A DNA stretch of 46,291 bases from Stramenopiles sp. TOSAG23-2 (Eukaryota; Sar). The translations under genes and the position numbers were made by a program. Below the pieces are notes generated by a model. That model did no database searches. It had not been told where the DNA came from and worked only from the letters and a program-made list of their open reading frames with translations. The stretch's first letter is position 1. The number at the start of each line of letters is the position of its first letter. Below are positions 38,533 through 46,291 of the stretch, piece after piece. The stretch covers positions 1 through 46,291 of the forward strand of contig LT649281.1 in the NCBI GenBank assembly GCA_900128395.1, given 5' to 3'.

Positions 38533-39720
38533 ATGGCAAGGGGTTCACAATTATATACACAGTATTATTTAATACAATTTTTAGTATATTTAATTGTAGG
38601 TATTATGGGAGTGACGATGTTTGTCACAATATCGCCGCAATGTAAGCCAATGTGCCCAGTTGCTTCGGCGGATGATCTCGCAGTGAATGGGTATGATAGA
38701 GATAATAGGATGTATGGAATGAAGGCAACAAAAGATGCAACGCCGGCTGGTGAAAATGGTGCACCACATGAGTTTACCTATTATTATAGTTGTAATATGT
38801 CAAGTGCTATGGGGACACCAGGTTGGTGGAATGGAACTGGTGAAGCTGCGATACGAAAAATATGGGAAACGGCGGTTAAGCAAAGTGCTAATCCAAATTT
38901 TTCTGGAAATCAAGTCTATTATTCGTGGGAAAATGAAACCACTGGACTATGGGACAATAGTAAGAAAGATTCTAGAACAATCACAATCGGGGAAGAAACA
39001 TTTAAAATTAAAAGCAAATGTTATGTATGTTGTGATCCGCAATATATGGCTACAAATGAAGTATGTATGCCATCAATTAGTGGTAGTATTGTATATTCAT
39101 GGTGTCAAACACCAAGTGCTTGTGCTAGTGGTTTCATGCCTGTTACAAACTTCCCAACACCACCAGACATTGCATTGCGTACTTTAGCAAATACGCAATT
39201 ACTTGTATTAGGAACTTTTTATTGTATACAAGCATTGATGTGTTTAAGTATATATTGTGGTGTTAAACGCTTTCAAGATAAATACGAAGAAGATTTTGAA
39301 GGCCAAAATATGAGTTTTTGGGATGGATTATGTGGTTTTTTTGCTAAGCGATCTCCATTAATCAATCGTATTATCAATACATTAACAATTGCACTTATCA
39401 TTATAGGTATAGTAGTATCATTAACAAATTCAGTATGCGTTGATGCACATGATCAATTTGGACGAAAAACATATTACCCAACATTGGAATTTTTTGTTAT
39501 TTTTGTTCTAGTCATTTTTTGCTCTACCTGTGCATATGGTACATACTTTCGTTGCATGCATGTTAATGATACTATATTTAATTTACCATATGCAAGCGAA
39601 GGTGATGATATATACGGGAAAAACCCAACAGAATTATGTATTGATGAAAGGAGACCAGTCGCATGTATTTTAAAATGCTGTCGTGCTTTTGCCATATTAT
39701 GGTGTAAATTTGGGCCGTAG
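38533..39720 (+). CDS. Four-TM protein with Cys-rich lumenal loop, unknown family
   Basis: From the ATG at 38533 the protein has 395 residues. Membrane segments lie at about 13-36, 217-243, 277-296 and 313-335. A lumenal or extracellular loop of about 180 residues between the first two has ten or more Cys (PQCKPMCP, CYVCCDPQ, WCQTPSACASG) and several N-glycosylation sequons (NMS, NGT, NFS, NET). The short C-terminal tail is Cys/Lys-rich. The topology resembles tetraspanin-like or small surface proteins, but I recognise no family. I chose this start because it follows an A-rich leader and directly precedes the first membrane segment. Confidence 0.75.
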   Translation: MARGSQLYTQYYLIQFLVYLIVGIMGVTMFVTISPQCKPMCPVASADDLAVNGYDRDNRMYGMKATKDATPAGENGAPHEFTYYYSCNMSSAMGTPGWWNGTGEAAIRKIWETAVKQSANPNFSGNQVYYSWENETTGLWDNSKKDSRTITIGEETFKIKSKCYVCCDPQYMATNEVCMPSISGSIVYSWCQTPSACASGFMPVTNFPTPPDIALRTLANTQLLVLGTFYCIQALMCLSIYCGVKRFQDKYEEDFEGQNMSFWDGLCGFFAKRSPLINRIINTLTIALIIIGIVVSLTNSVCVDAHDQFGRKTYYPTLEFFVIFVLVIFCSTCAYGTYFRCMHVNDTIFNLPYASEGDDIYGKNPTELCIDERRPVACILKCCRAFAILWCKFGP

Positions 39721-40053
39721 AAAGAAGAAAGAAAGGAAAATTATATAATATCTATAGATGAGATATTATGTGTGAGGAGTGAGGAGATTTAACCTGTGGT
39801 ACTTTTTAAAAAAGAAGAAATTAAAAAAATTATGCCTGAAAGCAAAAGAAAAAAAACATATGAATAATGAATACACGTCCCGTATAAACTTTTACGAAGT
39901 TCCGGTTCGATTTCAGTAATGTTTTTTATGCCTACTCCCCTACTCCCCTGATACCTTTATACGACTTCGTACATTTTATTATTGTTGTGTAAAATATTTG
40001 GACTCTATTTTAGACACCTCGTGAGAACAAATTACCCGCCCCCTCCTCAAATT

Positions 40054-40347
40054 TTACCGCTTTCCTTTACGTTTCTGTGGACTCATTGGGCTTCCACTAG
40101 TATGACTACTACTCTTTTTTATTTTTGACCTTTTCTCACCTATCAATAATCGTGATAAAATAAAGCGTTCAATCCGCTGCTCAAATGCTACATACGGATT
40201 TGGAAATACAATACATGCAACGATTTATCTGGCTGTGCAAATTTTCACTCTCTATTTCGTATATGAATCCTTCTTCTTCGAATACAATAAATGTTCACTA
40301 TATTTATCGACTATCTGACCTGATGGAATGCACAATCCCTTCCAGAT
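40054..40347 (-). other. Possible orphan exons (minus strand)
   Basis: A minus-strand reading ending in TAA at 40054-40056 codes FEQRIERFILSRLLIGEKRS followed by a Ser/Lys/Arg-rich tail ending KRKGKR, with a TAG acceptor-like site at 40188-40189. Upstream, 40252-40347 codes WKGLCIPSGQIVDKYSEHLL after another TAG site. Both look more protein-like than chance ORFs. I could not find a donor joining them in frame, nor a start. They may be the 3' exons of an unrecognised gene or the remains of one. Confidence 0.3.
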
Positions 40348-40633
40348 CTACACAGAAACCTCCTCTCGAAATACATATACAATTTCACAATTATGTATAC
40401 ATATATATATATATATGTGTACACCATCGTATATCTATGTTAATGTTATTTGTTTCAATCCAGCAATGCAACCAATGCTGCTATGCTGGTGCTACATGAG
40501 TGAAAATCTAACCGTAAGGTTTGTAGTGATGTGTAGTGTGAGAACGTGAGAACCTATCTATATGGGGGCAGAAAGCAGAAAGTGGCCAAATAATGGCCAC
40601 GAGATAGCATGGCACAGCACTCACTACAATTTG

Positions 40634-40861
40634 CTAGCACGCACACACCATTAGTAATGCTATTCCATGCTAAGTTCAAAATTGGCCGGAGCAGACGACA
40701 CACAGCACACAGCATGGGCTAAAATACATCAATAAATTATATCGATACTAGCACGCACACACCATTAGTAATGCTATTCCATGCTAAGTTCAAAATTGGC
40801 CGGAGCAGACGACACACAGCACACAGCATGGGCTAAAATACATCAATAAATTATATCGATA
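40634..40861. repeat. Exact tandem duplication, 114-bp unit
   Basis: Positions 40634-40747 are repeated at 40748-40861 with no differences seen. The unit is of mixed composition and non-coding as far as I can tell. Confidence 0.92.
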
Positions 40862-41250
40862 CACTATTAGAAAATGGGGTCTCACTATTTCCAGTAGCAT
40901 GACATAGCATTACATCGTATTATATAGGTAATCAATAAGTAATTAGTCTACATAAAGTATAAGTGGCCTTAAATAATAACAAGTGCTATATATATACTAA
41001 TACTAAATAGGCTAAATTTAAGGTTTTTATCGATTTGTGTTAAAATCCACTTTATAATAATAGATGGACACATTACAAATAAACCAAACACCAAACATAT
41101 ATATATACATCATGAATTGACCTTAGCGAATCACATTCTTCCATCGAATTCATTCAAACATAACCATATATATATATATATATTTTATAGTTTCATTCTA
41201 GAACAGGATACACTGTAGAAATCGACATAATATATTTATTGTGTCTTCTT

Positions 41251-41281
<31 letters not shown>

Positions 41282-41319
41282 CTGTCCGGTGGTGGCGGTG
41301 GTTGAACACATTAATAACA

Positions 41320-42979
41320 ATGTTATTATTATTTAAAAACAATAAGAAATGGAATCAGAACAAATGTTTCATATTGGTGATATTCGTTATATTCATAATA
41401 ACTACATCAACAACAATTCTTGCATCGAACAATGGCGATGATAATGAAAGCCACGAAGATGACGACAACGAAGAAGGTGGTGTGAATAGGATAACTTCCA
41501 TTTGTATCATTGGTGCTGGCCCAGCTGGAATCCAGTTAGCAAGTTTAATTAATACAGAAACAAATCATACATTTAAAATATTTGAAAAAAATGATCGAAA
41601 TACATTTTTTTTAAATAGTTATATAAAAAGTGCATCTATACGTAAATTAAATACAATTGCAAGCAATAATAATAATAATAATCACATATTACCAGATCAA
41701 TTAACATTATTATCAAATAATAAAACATTAAAAACATTCAAGGATTTTTTTAGTACAAGTGGTATCAAATTATCATGCCCTTCAATTATTTATGAAGAAT
41801 CAAAACATAATAAAAATAATAACAACATGGTAATGAATGATGATGATGATGATACAGCAACATTACTCAAACATTGGGATATGAAAAGTATTATTTCTAT
41901 TAACGATATACGTAAAGATATTTCCATTTTAACTAATAAATATGATCGTATTATTTTTTGTACTGGTTTTCATGATGGTAAATGCGGATAATACGCCGTT
42001 TGATATTTGGAAATCGAATCGTATTTCTATGCCAGATTTAGTTACAGGTGAATATTTAATTAATAGGGCATTAACACGTCGTGATTATCATCATATGAAA
42101 GCATTACCTGGTAAAATATGTGATGTAATTACGATACGAGGAGGTGTATGTGAGGCAAAACATTATGAAGAAGTAAGTGCTAACGACGAAGAGAATATTG
42201 ATGAAAATGGAAACAATCTTCCATCGCAATCATCGGCAATAAATATGTTTAAAGATCCAAGGATATATTTTAAAGATGAATCATTTAGTCGTTATTATCA
42301 TGATGTTAATTTACAATTTGCGCCACAACTGGCAAGACTTGCAAGATCGGTAGACTTGCTAACTATTTGTTATAGTGATGATGGTAATGTCAACAATGGA
42401 AAAAACGATGATTTATTATCAGTACAAGATTATTATCATCCTCATTTTAATGATGCATATAAATCATTAGGTGGTGAGGCGCAAAATATGACAAATATGA
42501 CAACAAATATTTTAAAAACACCGAAATTAAAATCTAGTCGTAATAATAATAATAAACGTGTTCGAGATGGAGTAAAAATTGGCCCAAGTGTAAATTTTAA
42601 TGGCAAACATGTTGTTGTATCATATTTTGATATGACTATACATGATAATGAACCATATGTTCATTTTGGATGGAAAGATCCATTATTATCAGTTTATAGT
42701 AATACAAATAACGATGGCGAGGATAAGAAGAACAGCCAGATCAACAAAAGCAAAAGGAAGTTCAATAAATTGACGTTGTATCCAAAATTTAGTTATCATT
42801 TTGAACCAAGAAAACGTTATACGTTCATACGACCATTGCAATGGTTTTTGCATAATATTGTAAAAACTATTAAACCACATCGTGAAACAAATTGTGAAAG
42901 ATGGGAAGAAGGTGATAGGATCAGTCGAGAGAATATGATGGGAAATAATTATTTTGTTGAAATGAATGCGATGGATTGA
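41320..42979 (+). CDS. FOXRED2-like FAD-dependent oxidoreductase with a frame break
   Basis: The start at 41320 gives a signal peptide or anchor (residues about 16-35). An acidic linker leads to the FAD-binding Rossmann motif IGAGPAG (64-70) in ITSICIIGAGPAGIQLASL. RIIFCTGFHDG is the second nucleotide-associated motif of flavin monooxygenase-like proteins. The frame then ends at 41988, and the next frame carries the rest (PDLVTGEY... to NAMD*). FOXRED2 (ERFAD) is an ER flavoprotein in glycoprotein degradation; the similarity is by overall order and is moderate. The break near 41977 can be explained by a 1-bp indel, or by a 70-bp intron (41978-42047, GTAAAT...ACAG) that restores frame as FHDGEYLINRA. 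The intervening 70 bp reads like coding sequence in the downstream frame, so I lean to an indel. Confidence 0.6.
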
Positions 42980-43311
42980 GGATTGGCGGAGTGTGAAAGG
43001 TGAAAGGGTGGAGGCGGCGTGACAGCTCATTTAAAAATATATTTTGCATATTTTTACAAAATCGGTGTGGTGTGTGTGGTGTGTGGTGTGTAAAAAGAAA
43101 AATATATTAATACGAGTACGAAGTAATATGAAGTATGTGTTTTACTATTGATGTGTATGATTTTTAAAAATACCCTTTACCCTTTAATATACCCCCAATA
43201 AATTTTGTTTGTTTGTTATTTTATAAGGAGTTTTTAATTTTTTTTTGCACACTGGCAAACGGCAATACTCATATTTGCATCATGTACGCGAGTAATTTAG
43301 TGTTCAGTCCC
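42980..43311. other. Convergent 3' intergenic
   Basis: An 8-bp stem, AAAAATAT (43033-43040), pairs with 43048-43055 and lies 54 bp past the flavoprotein stop. GTGTG repeats occur near 43065-43090. No gene. Confidence 0.5.
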
Positions 43312-44838
43312 TCACTTACGAAAGAAAGACGATGAATTCCCACCACCACCACCACCTTTCTTTTTATTGTTTGATGATTTGCCACGTTTGTTCTTGTTTT
43401 TACTTTTATTATTATTATTATTATTATCACCACCCCCATTACCATTACCACCACTTTTTTTATTATTACGTTGAAAAGGTGATTTTGAACGATTTCGATT
43501 ATTATTATTGTTTTTGTTATTCTTTTTTGTCTTGTTGTTATTATTACTTCTTGGTGATTTGGAACGGTTGCGATGTTTATTATTATTATTGTTGTTGTTG
43601 CTGTTGTTGTTGTTATTATTTTTACCACCCTTTTTCTTCTTATCACCACTAAAAACCATGCGAGAATCTTTCTTTCGATTATTATTATTATTATTTCGAC
43701 TTCCACCACCACCACCACTCCTACGGGAACTCCAACCAGGCATCATATCTCTCATACTAGGACGCATTTCATTTGCTCTTCCACCACGATCTGGTACAGT
43801 TCCAATAATAACACTTTTTACTGTACTGTTTAAACTTGCCTCGGTTACACGTATTTCCTGTTCTTCACGTAAAGATGGTGTTGCATCAAAGATTTTATTT
43901 GGATTAATAACCGGACGTGGTTCTTTCAATTGTTTTATTAATGGATCAATTGCATTTAATAATTCATCTTCTTGACCAACAACTTTATCAGACCATAAGA
44001 AAGATTGAATGGTAACATCCAAACGTTTTATTAACATTTGCCTTCTTACATCATAATCCGAACGCATTGCTTTACTAATGTCAGATAATATACTCAATTC
44101 TTCTGGCGTTTGTGCTGAACGTTTTAATAATCGACGTGTTTGATCAAAGTAATTATCTGGTAATTTACGTTTCAATGATTTTACTTTTGAATGTATCATA
44201 TCCAACATTTCCATATTTGATAAATTTTGATATTTTTTATCTTTAATGGATATCCTAAAATGTGTAAATATACGTTCCAAACAATTACGTATTAAATCTT
44301 GGTTAATACCGGTAGTATCAGCACTGTTTTGAGATTTTTTTTTCTGTTTCATTGTGTTATTATTGTTGGTTTTGTTGTTGGAATTAAGTGTTTTTTCTTT
44401 GTATAATCGTATCTTATGTACACGTTGAATTTGTACATCTGTTGTTAAAAAATCAAGAATAATCGTTGCATTGTAATTATTAAATGTATTTCCTGTTAAA
44501 TTTTTTGGATTTGATAATGGATATGGAGAACCACGCAATTTAAATAACAATAACACTGCATTGAATGATTTAGATGCATGTTGTAAGTTACGTATTTCTT
44601 TATCATGAACTAGCGATGTAATTAAATAATCATGTAATGTACCACAAATAGTTAAAAATTCAGTAGATTTTAATGCCCAACTTGGTATTTCTGTTTCCGT
44701 TTTTAATGGTATTATGTTTGGTATTTTTAAATCAATTAATTTCACATGTACATCTTCATATCTTGTAGCAAGGTTTGCATGGTTATTATTATTGTTATCA
44801 TCATTCTCCACATCCATAGAATTCGAAATCGATGCCAT
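43312..44838 (-). CDS. FAM98-like protein
   Basis: The protein has 508 residues. Residues about 30-330 match the FAM98 layout: WALKSTEFLTICGTLHDYL near the start and, most tellingly, DVRRQMLIKRLDVTIQSFLW followed by SDK (about 264-286). This is the conserved core at the end of the family domain. In animals FAM98 proteins belong to the tRNA-splicing ligase complex with RTCB, DDX1 and CGI-99, and act in RNA transport. The C-terminal 140 residues are Gly/Arg/Asn/Lys-rich with GGGGG and repeated R-N-R-S-K-S-P motifs, comparable to the Gly/Arg-rich RNA-binding tail of animal FAM98. The tail is coded by AAT/AAC repeats. Confidence 0.75.
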   Translation of the reverse strand: MASISNSMDVENDDNNNNNHANLATRYEDVHVKLIDLKIPNIIPLKTETEIPSWALKSTEFLTICGTLHDYLITSLVHDKEIRNLQHASKSFNAVLLLFKLRGSPYPLSNPKNLTGNTFNNYNATIILDFLTTDVQIQRVHKIRLYKEKTLNSNNKTNNNNTMKQKKKSQNSADTTGINQDLIRNCLERIFTHFRISIKDKKYQNLSNMEMLDMIHSKVKSLKRKLPDNYFDQTRRLLKRSAQTPEELSILSDISKAMRSDYDVRRQMLIKRLDVTIQSFLWSDKVVGQEDELLNAIDPLIKQLKEPRPVINPNKIFDATPSLREEQEIRVTEASLNSTVKSVIIGTVPDRGGRANEMRPSMRDMMPGWSSRRSGGGGGSRNNNNNNRKKDSRMVFSGDKKKKGGKNNNNNNSNNNNNNNKHRNRSKSPRSNNNNKTKKNNKNNNNNRNRSKSPFQRNNKKSGGNGNGGGDNNNNNNKSKNKNKRGKSSNNKKKGGGGGGNSSSFFRK

Positions 44839-45316
44839 ATTTTTGGAAATATGTATGTGTGTGTATTTGGATTATTATATTATTTCGGACCAATGTGCCA
44901 ATTTGTTATTATAGTAAATTGAAGGATAATTTAGTTTTTGTACAATTACAAAATGTGTGTATGTAATGTATATGATATATATATATATATATATATAACC
45001 GCTGACACGTGTGTAAATGATATTTTGATAACTGATGAATATGTTGATACCAATTGGTTATATATTATATAATATATATATATTTATCTTGTTGAAGAAA
45101 ACTGTACTTCATTCACCAATTCCCCACTTCGATATTATATAGTAGAGGGGAGGAGACGAGAGGGGGCTTCATTCAACAACAATCATCAATTGAGAGTTTA
45201 AGTTGTTCAAAATCATCAACAAGTCGTCAAATTGAATGAATGAATGTCAGGACAGAGATAGAGATATACATGATGCAAGAATATACATATATATATATAA
45301 ACATACGATTATTACA
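44839..45316. other. Divergent intergenic region
   Basis: Between FAM98 (-) and the third LRR gene (+). TA runs lie at 44976-44997 and 45061-45083, with a purine-rich AGAGGGGAGGAGACGAGAGG block at 45141-45165. An in-frame ATG at 45236 would add 27 residues to the LRR protein; I prefer 45317. Confidence 0.55.
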
Positions 45317-46291
45317 ATGACATCATTAGTTACGGACGATAATAATAATACAACAACCACTAGCACCACAACTACAACGACGAACCAAAATGATATGGAA
45401 AGTTATGACAATAAAAATAATAATGTGAATACTATTAACATTATTAATACAATGATGAATAATCATCTATCTGATTTAACACAAAAAGCAAAGAAACAAG
45501 CAATAGAGCGGATAGTCGCCATGGCAAATTTTGAACTAACCAAACTTGATAAAAAGGTTGTCAGTGAACCACAACATTTTGAAGATTTACCTAATATATT
45601 ACAAATATGTAGTGGAACAGATGAAAAGCCAGGTCTTATATCATATTTTGAAGACGATATAGTGGCAGTGATAAATATGTTTGGAAAATCAAGTAAACAA
45701 TTTCTTGAATATGATCCCTTGCGTCGTAAATATTATAAAATTGTATTACAATCAAAATATGGTGGTGTAGCACCTGATAAATCTGTTACATATTTAAGTG
45801 CATTACATGGTAAAATTGATGTGGTAAACTATCTATTAGAAAAAGGTGGTGATTGGAATGACAAAATTGAAGGTCTTGTGAACAGGTTGGAGGTTTATTA
45901 TGAAGTAAATTTTAGTAGTGATGCCATTGATTTGGAAGACAAGAACATCACGGATGAGGATGTACAAATTATTGGTGAATTATTAAAAACAAACAATACA
46001 ATAAAGAAATTGGACCTACATGATAATAATATTACTGATGTACAAAGTATTGGTGAAGGATTAAAAACAAACAATACATTAGAGATATTGTACCTACAGA
46101 ATAATAATATTACTGATGATAGTGGAATACAAAGTATTATTGATGGTACCTAATTGATAATAATATTACTGATGTACAAAGTATTGGTGAAGGATTAAAA
46201 ACAAACAATACATTAAAGGAATTGTACCTAGATGATAATAATAATATTACTGATGTACAAAGTATTGGTGAAGGATTAAAAACAAACAAGA
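45317..46291 (+). CDS. LRR gene with Asn/Thr-rich and ankyrin-like N-terminus; frame break, runs off window
   Basis: From 45317 the first 45 residues are Thr/Asn-rich. A helical region follows, and VTYLSALHGKIDVVNYLLEKGGDW resembles an ankyrin repeat. LRRs of the 26/29-residue type start near 45945 (KNITDEDVQIIGELLKTNNT). At 46146-46153 the frame ends (IIDGT*). Compared with intact units, about 31 bp are missing at this junction, and LRR sequence resumes in another frame to the end of the window. The gene is therefore incomplete here and possibly non-functional unless the junction is a sequencing or assembly error. Confidence 0.7.
45945..46291 (+). repeat. DNA-level LRR array, locus 3
   Basis: Four or more 78/87-bp LRR units, nearly identical in DNA to the units at 21.4-22.2 kb; 46158-46231 is an exact 74-bp match to 21708-21781 in inverted orientation. 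The array continues past the window edge. Confidence 0.9.

Larger units (their letters stand above)
39721..41319. other. Gene-poor region, 1.6 kb
   Basis: This contains the possible minus-strand exons at 40054-40347, the exact 114-bp duplication at 40634-40861, TA runs (40400-40416, 41169-41183) and a TC/AC run (41251-41281) just before the flavoprotein start. Base composition at 40030-40720 is noticeably more GC-rich than other intergenic regions here. Confidence 0.6.

Noticed and set aside
40185-40549. Two overlapping plus-strand ORFs (104 and 73 codons)
   Set aside because: Contain translated TA repeat and no coherent domain; the opposite strand reads more like protein.
43332-43975. Long plus-strand ORFs rich in Tyr, His, Leu and Pro
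   Set aside because: Antisense readings of the AAT/AAC/GGT repeats in the FAM98-like C-terminal tail.

Overview
The window is nuclear DNA from an AT-rich unicellular eukaryote (protist). The evidence is: GT...AG introns of about 100-155 bp; long Asn/Asp/Lys homopolymer runs coded by AAT/GAT/AAA repeats; large eukaryote-specific proteins (separase, TMEM19, FAM98, FHA/IQ/ankyrin proteins); and no operons. TAA, TGA and TAG are all used as ordinary stops, so the code looks standard. A FAM227-like gene and two big IQ-motif proteins hint at a flagellated stage. I cannot place the organism more precisely from sequence alone.

Layout. 0-0.6 kb: XK-like membrane protein running into a leucine-rich repeat (LRR) array at the window edge (-). 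1.4-4.9 kb: phytanoyl-CoA dioxygenase-like protein (-) and GT25-type glycosyltransferase (-), separated by decayed tandem repeats. 5.6-6.6 kb: D-2-hydroxyacid dehydrogenase (+). 6.9-12.7 kb: 1933-residue IQ/TPR protein (-). 13.8-14.9 kb: FAM227-like protein (+). 15.5-18.0 kb: spliced fusion of an aminoglycoside-phosphotransferase/ACAD10-type kinase with a DUF7065/DUF7064 lipocalin-like domain (-). 18.6-20.9 kb: multi-pass acyltransferase-like protein (-). 21.3-22.9 kb: PDZ-like/TM/LRR gene broken by duplications (-). 24.0-25.3 kb: three-exon TMEM19/DUF92 gene (+). 25.6-30.1 kb: separase (-). 30.8-31.5 kb: a 205-residue protein with every hallmark of a securin, divergent from separase (+). 31.8-36.4 kb: two-exon ankyrin-IQ-Cys/His-FHA protein (-). 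37.1-38.0 kb: two-exon PH-domain protein (-). 38.5-39.7 kb: four-TM Cys-rich protein (+). 40.0-40.35 kb: possible orphan exons (-). 41.3-43.0 kb: FOXRED2-like flavoprotein with a frame break (+). 43.3-44.8 kb: FAM98-like protein (-). 45.3-46.3 kb: third LRR gene, broken and running off the window (+).

Three points stand out. First, separase and a candidate securin are transcribed head-to-head from a 709-bp intergenic region. Securins diverge so fast that they are normally undetectable by homology; this one has a KEN box, two D-boxes matching animal securin in form, an aromatic-Pro motif resembling the animal securin inhibitory segment, a basic N-terminal half and an acidic tail. Second, three LRR genes carry nearly identical repeat DNA behind unrelated N-terminal modules, and all three show frame-breaking rearrangements, as if LRR cassettes recombine between loci. 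Third, the window holds several recent tandem duplications of 77-202 bp, some inside genes, which are either a mutational habit of this genome or an assembly artefact.

Otherwise the genes are a normal mixed eukaryotic neighbourhood without an obvious shared pathway. The exceptions are the separase/securin pair and the kinase/DUF7064 modules joined by splicing.
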